DNA of 64,000 bases, from NCBI GenBank assembly GCA_014607495.2, contig CP053167.1:310001-374000 (forward strand), in the 5' to 3' direction. Below the pieces are notes generated by a model. The model was not told the DNA's origin. It saw nothing but the letters and a program-made list of their open reading frames with translations, and searched no databases. Below, piece by piece: positions 45,894 through 57,767 of this stretch. Position 1 is the first letter of the stretch, and every line of letters begins with the position of its first letter. The position numbers and the translations under genes are program-made. The stretch is from Carposina sasakii (taxonomy: Eukaryota > Arthropoda > Insecta > Lepidoptera > Carposinidae).

Positions 45894-46082
45894 TGTTTTT
45901 CACATGGGCAGTTATACGTTGCGTGTTCACGAGTTGGGAAACCATCCGCTTTGTTTGTGTTAACGTCAGACCAAAAAACAAAAAATGTGGTTTACCAAAG
46001 AGCACTCAGCATTCAGTATTTACTTTGGATTCACTTTCATTTACTTAGAGAAGTTCAACTAAATAACACTTCATTTTTGTAA
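45870..46082 (+). pseudogene. Helitron helicase, last motif and C-terminus (frameshifted)
   Basis: After a frameshift at about 45886-45892 the coding sense resumes in another frame: KNHCFSHGQLYVACSRVGKP (helicase motif VI), SALFVLTSDQKTKNVVYQRA, then non-conserved text to a TAA. This ends the protein about 150 bases before the Helitron 3' terminus, the usual layout. Confidence 0.88.
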
Positions 46083-46204
46083 TCGAAATGAATTCATTAC
46101 TGTTGTGAAATTAAATAAAATTTTGCCTTTTCAAATATAAAACAAAAAAAAAATTCTTCATCTTTTAATCACCAAACGAAATGTTACATAAAACGAAGCC
46201 ATCT

Positions 46205-46236
46205 GGTGGCGAAACGGAGTTCGCCGGGTTTGCTAG
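46205..46236 (+). terminator. Helitron 3' end hairpin and CTAG
   Basis: GGCGAA (46208-46213) pairs with TTCGCC (46220-46225) around acggag; gggtttg and CTAG follow. In Helitrons such a hairpin marks the end of rolling-circle transfer. This role is known for the superfamily; here only the structure is seen. Confidence 0.85.
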
Positions 46237-47112
46237 TTTATTATATATATAAATGATTTTCCCAAAATAACTAGTCACCCAACATCGCTATTTGCTGACG
46301 ATAGCACAGTTATCTTTGTTGGTAATGACACAAAAACATTTGAAAACGACATAAATAATACTTTAAAAAATATTGTGGATTGGATGAATTCAAATAACCT
46401 TTTAATTAATATTGACAAAACTCAAATAATGACATTTTATAATAGGATAAAACCATGTAATAAACTTGACATACATTATGACAATAAGAACATTTTCAAT
46501 ATTACTTTAACAAAATTTTTAGGACTAAATATTGACTGTAATTTAAACTGGAAGGCACACATTGACATTACAAGTAAAAAAATTAATTCATTCTCTTATG
46601 CTATTCGAATGTTAACAAAAGTAGTAAATCAGTCTGCGGTACTGACAGCATACCATGCATACGTTGCATCAACCTTGCGATATGGGATAATATTTTGGGG
46701 AAATTCTACAGATAGGGACATTATTTTTAGATCACAAAAAAGGTGTATAAGAGCTATTGTAAACATAAAGCAAACTGAAAGCTGTAAACCATTCTTTAAG
46801 AGCTTAAATATATTGCCAGTACCATGCTTGTATATACTGGAGATGGCAATGTATGTACAAAATAATTTGGAGACATTTACAAAATTAAAAGGAGAACGTA
46901 ACAGACATAAAATATGCATGCCCCTATGCAAGTCTGCAATATATAATAAAAGTGTTTTTGGAATGGCTCCTAGGATATACAATAAACTGCCCGCAGACCT
47001 TTGTAAAATTAAGTCTATATCCATATTTAAAAGAAAACTTACGGAATTATTGATGAGTGGCGTTTATTACTCAATAAATGAATTTTTAGCGGCTAAATTT
47101 GAAATCAAATAG
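46237..47112 (+). CDS. LINE ORF2, C-terminal part (RT motif C onward)
   Basis: 291 codons to the TAG at 47110-47112, with no in-frame stop. The first codons after the Helitron read FIIYINDFP, the usual continuation of GPLL in this family. SLFADDSTVIF follows, with the two catalytic Asp of motif C (683-684 in the joined numbering), then DWMNSNNLLINIDKTQIM, KFLGLNIDCNLNWKAHI and the thumb/connection region TLRYGIIFWGNSTDRD and QKRCIRAIVNIKQTESCKP, ending KSISIFKRKLTELLM. No RNase H domain is seen, as expected for this group. Confidence 0.92.
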   Translation, partial: FIIYINDFPKITSHPTSLFADDSTVIFVGNDTKTFENDINNTLKNIVDWMNSNNLLINIDKTQIMTFYNRIKPCNKLDIHYDNKNIFNITLTKFLGLNIDCNLNWKAHIDITSKKINSFSYAIRMLTKVVNQSAVLTAYHAYVASTLRYGIIFWGNSTDRDIIFRSQKRCIRAIVNIKQTESCKPFFKSLNILPVPCLYILEMAMYVQNNLETFTKLKGERNRHKICMPLCKSAIYNKSVFGMAPRIYNKLPADLCKIKSISIFKRKLTELLMSGVYYSINEFLAAKFEIK

Positions 47113-47401
47113 GATTATTATTATTATTATTTTATTTTTTTATAATGAATTTATGTATGCTCCTATTTGTATTAATTTAATCTGACATAATATAATAACG
47201 TTTGACATGTTTATGTAATAAGAATATGTATTTGTACCAGAAATATTACAATTAATGATCATAATTTTTAAATAGAATAAGTTTTTTGCATGTCTCCCAT
47301 GACAAAATATGTATGAACTAGAAACTAAACTATAACAACCTGTAAACAATATTACTCATATTTTGTGCAAAATAAATGATTTGATTTGATTTGATTTGAT
47401 T
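47113..47401 (+). other. LINE 3' UTR and (GATTT)n tail
   Basis: After the stop there is a (TTA)n run, about 240 bases of AT-rich UTR, and aaaataaatgatttgatttg continuing as a five-base repeat to 47401. A short tandem repeat instead of poly(A) fits CR1-group LINEs. The AATAAA at about 47371 could serve as polyadenylation signal. Confidence 0.8.
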
Positions 47402-47732
47402 AAAAAGAAGCAAGGACGTACGAAGAAAGAAATTGGAAGAAATTATTTTAAAAGTTAAAAGACTGACCTATATAACGCTAGAACATTTAATTTAATTTTT
47501 ATTTTATTTTTTTATTTGGCTAACAAAACAAGTTACAATCTATAATTAATATAATTCTACAAATTCTTAAAATTAAACTAGACTGTAACTGTTTACAATG
47601 TTGGCACATTAATACACAATATGTTCTAAGCAATAAAAAAATAAAAAATAAAAATGTACTGTGCGTTTGTGCAGCCAAACATAAAGATGACGCCACCGAT
47701 TTTAATTTAATAGGTCACGTCTAACATCATCG
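47402..47732. other. No gene seen; possible LINE-tail-like segment
   Basis: From 47485 the run ttttatttggctaacaaaac and agttacaatctataatt looks like a minus-strand LINE 3' end. Weak. Confidence 0.3.
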
Positions 47733-47880
47733 TCAGGCTATAGCAGTCCGCTGGACGTAGGCCTCCCCAGAGTACGCCACATGGCTCGATCTCCCGTTTT
47801 TACCATCCAGTCACTACCAGCCGTCCTCTTTAAGTCATCGGTCCGTCTGGCCGGAGAGCGCCCAACGCTACGCTTACTTA
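47733..47880 (-). pseudogene. RTE-type LINE, coding end
   Basis: Reverse of the last ~45 codons (SVGRSPARRTDDLKRTAGSD-like, then WMVKTGDRAMWRTLGRPTS-like with frame damage) plus a short tail, 5' truncated at cgctacgctt. Confidence 0.8.
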
Positions 47881-48446
47881 ATGTTTCCAAACATTCTACT
47901 ACTGTTTCATTGACATAAATATTTTTTATTGTAGTTCGTAAGACGAGACATAATTTTTTATATACATTTTAAATATTCACATTCATTTGTTATTTTCCAA
48001 TCGCACAACAGTATATTACATAGTTATTCGCCAGGCATGTTATAAGGGAAATCACACCACCAGCGTACTTGTAACAGTAGAGGTCAGTGAGTAAGTAATA
48101 AGCTGGTTGCCGTGCAATTTTTAATGAAACTACGTTATTAAGTATTAAAACTTTACGAAGAGTAATTGCTTGCCGGCCATTACCAAGAAAACCCAGGTAG
48201 TTTTAATATAGCTTAAGTAGAAACTGAACATTTGTGTATTAACCTCATTTATTTAAAGAAAAACGACGGTGCGTCACTCTCACGACTAACTGCCAATTTC
48301 AATACGAGAGATCAAAAAGAATCTCGGATTTATTTATTCCTGATTCCTGAAATTTTCTATGATAACAATTGAAGATTAAATCTGACATATGCATAAAATC
48401 TCTCAAGATCAGTTTATAAAAATTGGCGGTGATGAATCTAATGATC
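47881..48446. other. No recognisable feature
   Basis: Non-coding. Confidence 0.4.
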
Positions 48447-48708
48447 ATCATCATCATCATCAGCCTATTACAGTCCACTGCTGGATGTAGGCCTACCCCG
48501 GGGCACGCCACAAGACTGCCATGCGGGTGTTTGCCCATAGTCACCACGCTGGGCAGGCGGGTTGGTGACAGCAGTTTGTATTTTGGACTATGTTGTCAGC
48601 ACGGGAGGCGCTGCTGCCCACCTCCCGGAAACCCTTAATCGCCTTGTACGATACCCACGGGCAGACATGGGGTGGTACGAATTCTACTCTGCCGGCACCA
48701 CGCGGCCA
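48447..48708 (-). repeat. Family B, full length
   Basis: Reverse copy with a catcatcatcatcatcagcc tail and all blocks to ctgccggcaccacgcggcc. One of the two most complete copies. It shows no tRNA, 5S or 7SL-like promoter boxes that I can recognise. Confidence 0.92.
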
Positions 48709-49193
48709 ATCTAATGATACCAAGCTCAAATGCAACTAGCCGTTTAGTTTAGTCGCCCATCGAACGCTTAAAAACAGCCGCCGGCCTGTTGCTTGACAAG
48801 TAAATTTTCGTGTGTGACAAACGACATACCTAAACGGAGTGCCTGTAAACCTGAAAGTGGACTCTAGTGAAGTACCAGTTCAGAATACCTAAATTGGATA
48901 GAAAACCCTAGAAGCCTACGAGAGATTCCGTGCGGAAGAAGAAGGAACACGGAGCCTACAAGGTACTTGACATCACTTATTTCACTTTGACGTGTCGCGA
49001 CCCCCTAAATCCCTAAACATTTAATTTTCTTGCCCAGCCTCCTTCCTAAACATAATACATATACATTTGCAAAACATAACCCTCCTTCTGGCACAGTTGG
49101 GTAAAAAGAGCATCAAAATTCATCTGTATCTGAAGAATTTGCCTTTATAAATAAAAAAAAATGCGATTATTACAATAAGTATACAGGGTGTTT
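48709..49193. other. No recognisable feature
   Basis: Non-coding. Confidence 0.4.
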
Positions 49194-49565
49194 GTTCGTT
49201 GCCACCCTTAACGAAGGGTACGTACTCTATACATCAAATAAACTAAGTTTATGCAAAAAAAAAATGCTGGGAAAAGATGTAATTTTTTTTATATATTTTT
49301 TTATTACTTGATCGGGCGAAATGTATACTGTCCAGTGTTTATATTAGTTTTTTCATAGACAGATATTAATTATTTCTCGTGAAAAAATCTTTCCACACGC
49401 GTCAATGTGCATTTATGCAGAAAAACGCAGTCTATTTACTCATCTTTGGACCCTAATATTTTGGAAAACAGACATTTCCCAGGTATGCTTCCATGGAGAA
49501 AAATGATCGTGATGATGAGGGGATTCCGTAGTTTTCAGGAACGTTGACGACCAAAAATCACCCTG
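49194..49565 (+). repeat. Family D MITE, well preserved
   Basis: Starts CAGGGTGTTTG, ends ATCACCCTG, with TA on both sides. The terminal CAGGGTG/CACCCTG inverted repeat is perfect over seven bases. Confidence 0.85.
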
Positions 49566-49999
49566 TATGATAATGCGTCTATTGCGCCTATACTATAACC
49601 TAGACTGTGACTCCGCATGCAGTTAGTGGACTATTAAAAAGAGGCGAGAAAACACTTAGGAAGCCATTTTGAACCTTTTAATTCCATTTGTAGTAAATCC
49701 TGTTCACAATACCGTAGTCAAGACTTCGACGCCATTACGAAAGAGCAAATAACAGTAACATAAAAAGAAACAATCTATAAAAGTAAACAAATTATCAACT
49801 AGTGCAGTACGGAAAATTTTTATGTATTGGATAATAGTGTACGCACGCGTCTGATTATTACAAGGTACAAATAACAGTTAGGAAAACATAATATGTTGAC
49901 TTCGGACAGAAAAATTTCACAAGAAATTTTGCGAAATCTACGAACTTTTATTTTTGCAGGATTAAATTAGTGTAGTTAGTTTAATGAGGCCTAACAATT
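49566..49999. other. No recognisable feature
   Basis: Non-coding. Confidence 0.4.
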
Positions 50000-50168
50000 A
50001 TAATAATATAATAATAATAAATTCATTTATTCAGGTAACTAAGACCCATTTTTGTTAGTTACAAATTATATTATTAGATAAACACATATATTTTAATGTT
50101 AGTAGCAATAATAGCAATAATTTATTAATTTGATAGTAGATAGTAATACATTTGTCATTTTAAATTTT

Positions 50169-50223
50169 AAATTATTATGTTACACAATCAAGTATTATAC
50201 TTGACTGTGTAACATAATAATTT
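50169..50223 (-). repeat. Hairpin in LINE 3' UTR
   Basis: Arms 50169-50194 and 50198-50223 pair over 26 bases with one mismatch (a G:U in the minus-strand RNA) around a 3-base loop. It begins about 9 bases past the stop codon of the minus-strand frame. Confidence 0.9.
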
Positions 50224-50232
50224 ACTACTCGG

Positions 50233-50943
50233 CTACCTCGAGACACTACAATTTATTTGCAAATGAGTCATAGCACAGTGACTCAGATACGGACAGTCTA
50301 GACGGTTCGCAAACATGCTCAGGATACTGTTGGGGCTAGCTCGGACCCTGCACGCCAGGGAAGTACATCGCTTACGCATTATGGTGTAAAAGCAGTCGAC
50401 CCGCGCCTCTGCGAACATACCTAACGCACTGCAGTACCGCGGCAGACCCATCAGCATCCTGAAAGCGTTGTTATATTGAACACGCAGGGCACTGTACTGT
50501 TTTTGCGTATAATCAAGCCACAGACTGCTTGTATAGAATGTTGTACAGTAGGCACCAAACAATGTAATCTTCGCCTCCGTAGAACAGTGTGCAAATCTCC
50601 GAGCAATCATATTGGCTTTCACAGACAGTGCTCTGCGTTCCCGTTCGATGTCTGCACCGTCTTTGAGGTCAAACGTTACAATATGTCCTAAATATCTAAA
50701 CTCGTATACTCTCTTAAGTGGATTCCCGTTCAACATTATTGGTGGAACATGAGGCAGACATTTGTTTTTGACCTCAAATACCATGTATTCGCTTTTATTT
50801 TCGTTATACTTTAGGCCATGTCCAGCGGCATACTTCTCACAAATTTTAATAAGTTTTGCCAGACCACAAACAGAAGCACTCAGCAGCACCATGTCGTCTG
50901 CATAGCTAATATTGTTAACACAAATGTCGTCAATATTGTACAT
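50233..50943 (-). pseudogene. Non-LTR reverse transcriptase, C-terminal part
   Basis: 236 codons without a stop. It starts just before RT motif C: NNISYADDMVLLS (10-22) with both catalytic Asp. Then come KYNENKSEYMVFEVKNK (45-61), VYEFRYLGHIVTFDLKDG with the GxxLGH-type motif D/E, ERRALSVKANMIARRF, a Tyr/Trp-rich thumb region (SSLWLDYTQKQYSALRVQYN) and NNAFRMLMGLPRYCSALGMF. The endonuclease, RT motifs 0 to B and any ORF1 are missing, so it is inactive even though this part is open. The family is common in arthropods; I cannot fix the clade. Confidence 0.85.
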
Positions 50944-51032
50944 TGTACAATTATGTTTTTCAAGATTGTATTATCATTCCTATGTAGATTACGAATCATT
51001 CAAAAATATTTAAAAAAAATAAACCTATTATA

Positions 51033-51293
51033 CAGGGTGTAACAAAAAGGGTATGTTAAGCGAAAAGCTATGTAAATAGCCCACTATAGAGAACCTATCT
51101 AACAAAATTTTAGACTCGAAATCACATTTATATTTTTCAAGATTGTATGAAAATTTCTGAGATATTTAAAAATTCTCCATACTATCGGGAAAAATAAACA
51201 TGTGATTTCGGGTCTCAAATTTTGTGGATAGGTTCTCTATAGTGGGCTATTTACATAGCTTTTCGCTTAACATACCCTTTTTGTTACACCCTG
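51033..51293. mobile_element. Family E fold-back MITE
   Basis: Arms start CAGGGTGTAACAAAAAGG at both ends and pair perfectly for about 66 bases, then imperfectly to about 96 (acccgaaatcacat). TA flanks both ends. Remnants of one arm lie at 1256, 31525, 32812 and 62227. No coding capacity. Confidence 0.92.
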
Positions 51294-52924
51294 TATACAC
51301 GTCGTGAGCTATTTTCAAAACATTACACCATCTAAATACGGGGATTGGCCCACCACTAATTCCCGCCTCTGCAACTCCTGTAAGCCAGGATCAACAGAGA
51401 CGACCAGAAAAATACAAACAAAACATAGAAAATCCCGGGGGGACCTAACAAGCGACTAAAAAGTATTAAAACTAATAGACAAAACAGAATGTGAAGTATG
51501 AAGATAGGTACACTTAATATTAAATTAAGCGCTGACTGACAAAGTTATTACAAAAACATACTAAGCTACCTATATTATGCCAATATTAAGTGTGACAAAA
51601 TTCACCTAAATACATCATCTATTACACCCTAGAAAGTACTTATAACATCGAGGATATAATTATTCAGTAATCATAACAATAGAGCTCTGAGTATGCTCCA
51701 ATCAGAATACTAATACTATGTGAATACATAGAATACTAGCTCAATTTACTAAGTGACACAGGTCACAGCCCTAAACTAGTTAAAAGGGACGCGACCTAAA
51801 CAGTCTGACAATACACCAAAGTTGACTGCTCACTGCGGGCTCGTTGGAAATAGAAACCAATATAGTGTATGGCTATGAAATAAGCGGAGACAAATACCTA
51901 TACATGTCATTTTAATGCAAAGTATACTTGTATGCTATTTCGCTCTATTTTAGGGCCAATTTTTCCGATGGCTATATGTGAACTAAACTATATGAAGGAT
52001 GAAATTGATGCTGTCTTTCTTAAACAAGTTTCAGAGAAAGAGAACATCAAATTCGTCCTTCCAATAGACTGTCTGACCATTGGAGGTATTAGCCATTAAT
52101 AATTTCAGAACATAATAATATAGGAAGATACAGTAATAATCAATGTTGGCTTTTCACATATTATTATAATATTGTAATAGCAAAGCGATAGCAATGCGAA
52201 TGTGATACTCGTAACTATGTAAAAACAATTTTTGCTATCGCCTTTATATTGCAAGATACGTTGCTAATACCGATCGATAGCTGTATCGAAAAGACAAGAT
52301 ATTTTTAGCTGCGATTATATTTTTAACACAATATCATCTTTTCTTATGGGGTCGCACACAACTCAGTTTTATTATTTATTTTACTATTAGCAGCCAAAGA
52401 TGGATTTAAGTTTTTTATATCAAAATTATGAGCTTGTGAACCAATAAATCTCATATCTACATTATTTCCACGCAATTTCTACCTATATTACAAAGTTTCA
52501 CAGACACCACTTGTCCTAGAAAAGGTATATTTTCAAATAGATTGCTTTCTCAAGTGTATTTCATGGCCCGACAACTATTATATTAAGTTTTCTCAATACT
52601 ATAGTACAGATAGCTATACGTGTACAATCGGGTACATTTTTCCGGTACATTTGCCACAACATTAGGTTCTAACACATTTTCTGTTCCATTGTACAGTCGG
52701 CATCTAATCCGGCTTTCCTATTGGCTTTGAACGGCTATTAAGTTATTGTTCTGGTGTATTTCTGTTGTTGGCTGTACCTTTTCGATTTGTGGCTCTCTAT
52801 TGCGTTATAATAAGTGAGTGGTTAGTAAATTCGTATTAGGTTTGAGAGGGATATTATTATGTTCAGATTAAGTGGCGTGATTTTCATGAATGTGTAAATA
52901 ATTTTATCACTTATATTTTTAGAA
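51294..52924. other. No recognisable feature
   Basis: About 1.6 kb of AT-rich non-coding DNA. Confidence 0.4.
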
Positions 52925-53040
52925 ACGCTATGGGTCTTCACTAAAATACATCAGCTACGTTTCTTTGCCCTCGCTATGTAGGAACTCCGTCATGATTTTG
53001 TAGTTCTGGCTACCCTATATTGGGAAAACAGCCGTGCAAA
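52925..53040 (+). repeat. Family A, internally deleted
   Basis: gggtcttcactaaaatacat, then tttgtagttctggctaccc and gggaaaacagccgtgc. Confidence 0.7.
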
Positions 53041-53112
53041 ACACCTATACCTATTTTTAGAAACAACTATGTAAAATCCATTTGTGTTTACCTATATGTT
53101 TATATTCGCATT

Positions 53113-53202
53113 CATCATCATCATCAGCCTATTGCAGTCCATTGCTGTACGTAGGCCTCCCCCAGGACACGTCACCACGCTGGGCAGGCGGGTTGGTGAC
53201 CA
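53113..53202 (-). repeat. Family B, internally deleted
   Basis: catcatcatcatcagcctat, gcagtccattgctgtacg and cctcccccaggacacg, then directly caccacgctgggcaggcgg. Confidence 0.85.
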
Positions 53203-53707
53203 TATTCACGTTATGCGAAATAAATTTTGGTATCAAAAAAGAAATAAACAATTTCAGCGCAAATCTCTACCTTCCTATTAATGAGTTGTTTGTGATAATG
53301 AAAATACATTACTATACCAAAAGATAATAAACATTACTATTAATGAATATAAAAAAATCAGGTGCGAACTCCATCAAATTATGCCAATAACCGGATCTCC
53401 TCAAAAACCTGCCGGAAAAAAATCCGTCCGCCATTCGTGCGTACCTTTCGGATATCCGAAATCCGAATAGATGGCTCATTGTCATCCGAGAGATCAGGCT
53501 GTCACTCCCATCTAGCTGGGCCCAGCCATCGTATTAATTGAAAATGATGTTCCATTTCGGGATACACACGGCGTGTTTAGTCTAAGAGTCTATGGGCCGA
53601 TTTTTCCGAACGTTTTTCCGAATATCAGAAGAAGGTGGTGCTGTCTGTCTCTAAAACTTGATCATGATAGAGACAGCTTCAACTTTATTCATCTGATAGA
53701 CTATAAA
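53203..53707. other. No recognisable feature
   Basis: Non-coding. Confidence 0.4.
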
Positions 53708-53792
53708 CCCCCCTGTAGCAGTAGCCTTGCGGCGTGTCCTGGGGGAGGCCTACTTCCAGCAGTGGACTGTAATAGGCTGAAGAAGAAGGTTC
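53708..53792 (+). repeat. Family B, 3' end
   Basis: Only the last ~85 bases: ttgcggcgtgtcctgggg, ggcctacttccagcagtg and aataggctgaagaagaag. Confidence 0.85.
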
Positions 53793-54321
53793 TGGCTAGT
53801 TAATTTGGGGAATACAGCTTGCCAATAAATAATAGGTACAGCAAGCACGTTAGAAGTGTGTATATCCATTTGCTAATGTCTGTGGATATTTTATTTGAAG
53901 TATTTGTAGACACTTGCTAGTGTGTGTACTTCTTAATACTACAAACTTATTTTTGTTATTAGTACTGTTTGTGTCTCTTGAATTTAATAAAAATAAAATA
54001 TACACTTTACCGTCAGCAACTTAATATCACTTGGTTATCTCTCTTTTCACTGCTACTTTCAATTACTGTCAATCAAATTTCTCCATCCTGTCAATCATCT
54101 ATTACTATTATTCTTCCCGACAGTGTGTATCCGACATACGAGTATCTGATACCTATACACACGCCCACATTGAATGATGCCATTCACAGCTGCGAATACT
54201 GCGGTGTTTTTTATTTAATCTAGTGTGAAATCTGTCTACTTCTCTGAAAATATTGAAGAGCTTTTTTGGTTAGAAAATGTGCTGTGTACTGATGTGGGAC
54301 TTTATTGGAATATACTATATG
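53793..54321. other. No gene seen; A-like end at about 53793-53820
   Basis: ttctggctagttaatttgg and ggaatacagctt recall the family A end. The 84-codon frame at 53969-54223 is unrecognised. Confidence 0.35.
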
Positions 54322-54613
54322 CAGGATGTTTTTTGGTCGTCAACGTTCCCGAATTCTACGGAATCTCCTCATCGTCTCAATCATTTTTCTCCATATTACC
54401 TGGGAAGTGTCTGGTTCCCAATATATTAGGGTCCAAAGATGAGTAAATAGACTGCGATTTTTTTGAATAAATGCACATAGACGCGTGTAACAAGATTTTT
54501 CTCGACACTATAAATTTCGCCCGATCAAATAATTCCGAAAAAATTTACATAGTTTCCCAGCAATTTTCTGGCATAAATTTACTTTATTGATGTACGCAAC
54601 GAAAAAACACCGG
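54322..54613 (-). repeat. Family D MITE, shortened
   Basis: Reverse copy, from caggatgttttttggtcgtc to caacgaaaaaacaccgg, lacking about 90 bases of the middle. Confidence 0.75.
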
Positions 54614-54783
54614 TATAATAAAACCATCGATGCAATAGGAAAGAATTTAATAAAAAACAAAAAGCTATAACACAATATCAGAATAGTTTCATAAAGTCTT
54701 ATCAAAGCGCTGCCTGTTTCGAATAACACAAACAAACAGCGCTTTAAATCGCTTTCTTCGCTAAGTTCGTTACCAATGAGCTC

Positions 54784-54963
54784 TTTTTCCACTAGACGAC
54801 ACGGTAACGACACGACCACAGCCACGACACGACTACTACTTTTTATGGCAGCAAAAATTATTACGTAGTAAGGCTCGTATTTTCACTAGACGACACGGCT
54901 ATGACACGGCCAACATACTAGATGATGAAATGTCGTTGCCCTGTCGTCCAGTGAAAAATACCC
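54784..54963. mobile_element. Small MITE with actagacgacacgg ends
   Basis: tattttcactagacgacacg (from about 54878) pairs imperfectly with cctgtcgtccagtgaaaaata (to 54960), and tttccactagacgacacgg also occurs at 54787. It may be a short inverted-repeat element plus a partial second copy. Confidence 0.5.
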
Positions 54964-55219
54964 ATTGGAAGATAGACGAAGCTAATTCCGGCTAAATGAA
55001 TACTAATTTCAAGCAGTCTGCAGCGCTGAAAACTATTTTTAGTGTAAACCGATTTGGAACTAATTTCGTCGGCTGCGCACTGTCTTTGAATATCTGTTGG
55101 CCTTTTCTATCTTGGTGTGACTCGATTTTCATATCAAAAAACGCTCGATACAAGTCTCTGATGGATAAATAAATAAATAGCTTTTTTATTTTCCCATACA
55201 AAATTGTTGTTGTTGATGT

Positions 55220-55480
55220 TGAAACGATGTGATTTTTTTTTTAAATTTAATTACTTGATCGGGCGAAATTTATAAGTGTACAGTGTTTATGCTAGTGTTA
55301 AAAATCTTCCTATACGCGTCAATGTGCATTTATGCAGAAAAACGCAGTATATTTACTCAACTTTGGACCCTAATATTTTGGAAACCAGACACTTCCCAGG
55401 TATGCTTCCATGGAGAAAAATGATCGTGATGATGAGGAGATTCCGCAGTTTTCGGGAACGTTGACGACCAAAAATTATTC
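55220..55480 (+). repeat. Family D MITE, 5' truncated
   Basis: From gatgtgattttttttt to cgttgacgaccaaaaatta; the 5' ~90 bases and the CCTG end are gone. Confidence 0.75.
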
Positions 55481-56930
55481 TGATTAGTCAATAAAAGTAT
55501 AGAGAATTTAAAAATATAATATAGTCCCACGCCTGCAGCAGGACCTAGGTATAGATTCTAGAGTGAGGAATCCCCTCATTATTTTTTATTACTTTACTTG
55601 TGGTCCAATACTTATATAATCATATATATTTTTATAAACACCATAAAATTCACATTCAAATCCCTAAGCCATGCCATAAAACATGGTCTAAATAAAGAAA
55701 ATTACTTCTATTACAAAACATATACCCTGGGAGGCCATTTTACTTTGTTCCTGCTAAATGAGAACTTATAACAGGCTTCGGGCGACCCCATTTACATCGC
55801 ACGAGGCTTTGCGGGTCAATCCCGAATTTTACTTTCCGATTTTTTTTTTTGCCGTAAATTGGGTGCGAATTTTGGGTTATGCATGTTAAATTATGTTGAT
55901 TTCTTGTAGGTTTAAATTATGTTTTTTATTGCCATTTTATAGCTTCTAAAATAAAAGCTACATAGTGAAAGCAATAGAAGAACTTAATGTGAATTTCGTA
56001 GTACTCGTAGCAATGCTGCTACGACTGTCGTAGTTCGACTACGAATTTGTTTCGACTACGAATATAATAAAATTCTTTCTTCCTTCTTTTTCCCTTACGT
56101 ATATTTTTTGTCCGAATATAACAAGGTACATACATATAACACCTATCAAACCCAAGTATGGTAGGTGTAGGTGCAAATTACACACTTTTCACTAGTTTGT
56201 CACAAATACAACAACTTGTATCAACCGATAAAATTAATCCAATAGAAATTATTTCCCAGTCAATCTTAGAAAGATTAGAAGGTATAATAAAGACACAAAT
56301 ACATACATAGATAATTATACCTATACACAGGGCTGTTTTCTTAATTAAACGAGTAATTTTATTCTTTATATGGTTGTTTATAGGTATATTATAGCAATGA
56401 AAAAATATATTTTCTTCATATTTCTGATTTACTACAAAAATAAACCAAACTTGCAACATGAAACAAGTTTGGTGAATAATTTAATAATATTTCAGCACAA
56501 TGAATACAAATTAGAGTTTCCTAAGAAATTCTAATAGAAACTTAGGCCATTTAAATTAAAGTTTTACATAACGGGAAGTTTTACAGTATTATGTTAAAAA
56601 CCGCGGCGTGACAGCTATTCATTATTTTGCATAACAACAAAAGTAACCACAAAGTTTTTGAATACCTTTCGAGTTATTATTTTTGGTTTTGTTGGCCAAC
56701 GTGCAATGAGTTATTGAGTTAAATTTTTTGTACTTTTATTTTCGCCATTTTAACTTTTTCCTTTACCTTGGGTTTTTGTGAAATACCCACATTATTAGTG
56801 TCACTAAATTAATATACTTTAAATCCCTCAAGTTATGTTTTTGCAAATTTGAACCTAGATTGGATTAAAGAATCGCCTTATCTCATACTTTGCCCCCCCT
56901 TTTTCACCCATTTAGGGGTGGAATTTCTAT
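55481..56930. other. No gene seen; ctacgaat/attcgtag cluster at about 55995-56060
   Basis: A short cluster (cgtagtactcgtagcaatg, gctacgactgtcgtagttcg, actacgaat twice) forms small inverted repeats. Otherwise AT-rich and non-coding. Confidence 0.4.
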
Positions 56931-57170
56931 TGCAGTCCACTGCTGGATGTAGGCCTCCCCCAGGGCACGCCACAAGACTGCCATGGGAGGTATTTGCCCA
57001 TAGTCACCACGCTGGGCGGCAGGTTGGTGACCGCAGTTTGTATTTTGGACTATGTTGTCTACACGGGAGGCGCTGCTGCCCACCTCTCGGGAACCCTTAA
57101 TCGCCTTGTACGATACCCACGGGCAGACATGGGGTGGTACGAATTCTACTCTGCCGGCACCACGCGGGTC
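56931..57170 (-). repeat. Family B, full body, no tail
   Basis: Reverse copy from ctattgcagtccactgctgg to gccggcaccacgcgg. Confidence 0.9.
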
Positions 57171-57309
57171 AGCATTATATAGGTTACTAAAAGGCAGTTA
57201 CTAAATATTTTGTGATATAATGATTAAACTAAATAAATAGCCTTTTTTAAGACAAATAGACCCATATTTGTCGAATTTATCATAGCGATGGAACGTGTAC
57301 CTAATCTAA

Positions 57310-57516
57310 ACATATAATAAAATTATAACGGATTGATGTTTGTGCACGCTAATCTCATAAACGGCTTAACCGATTTCAATGCAGTTTACAGGAATATATT
57401 GTGACAGGTAGCCACTTAACATAAAGGCTTCTTTTTATCACGAAACGTTTTTATAACGGATAATTTCGCCTTTTTTTTTCGCAGTCCACGCGGACGGAGT
57501 CGAGGGCGTCCACTAG
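57310..57516 (+). mobile_element. Family F, Lep1-like Helitron
   Basis: gtttgtgcacgctaatctca, aaacggcttaaccgatttca and gcagtccacgcggacgga, ending gggcgtccactag (CTAG 57513-57516 followed by T). Confidence 0.75.
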
Positions 57517-57767
57517 TGCTTAAATAAATTGAAAATGAGATGGGTATTGGGGTAGAATTTCGACCACTAATTCCAGTAAACAAATAGGTATGGCCAGAGG
57601 TTAATTGCGTGTTTAATTTACATAAAGTAATGGATGACGTAAAAATTGCACCGACCGGCCATTGCTAGGTGTGATGTAAAAATATTAAAATTAAAATGCA
57701 TGAAGCGGCCAGTCACAGTCATGAGATGTTTTACAAAAATTTCTTCTATGCTATAAAAACGTATAAT

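Larger units (their letters stand above)
50000..50943 (-). mobile_element. Second LINE, 3' half
   Basis: A 5'-truncated non-LTR element in reverse: the RT C-terminal frame (50233-50943), a 3' UTR with a hairpin, and an end reading ACCTGAATAAATGAATTTAT followed by (ATT)n. It is a different lineage from the 40-47 kb element. Upstream of 50943 the sequence turns into an E-like remnant. Confidence 0.85.

Noticed and set aside
55995..56060. ctacgaat/attcgtag cluster as an operator
   Set aside because: Short inverted words in AT-rich DNA without any gene nearby; no support for a regulatory role.
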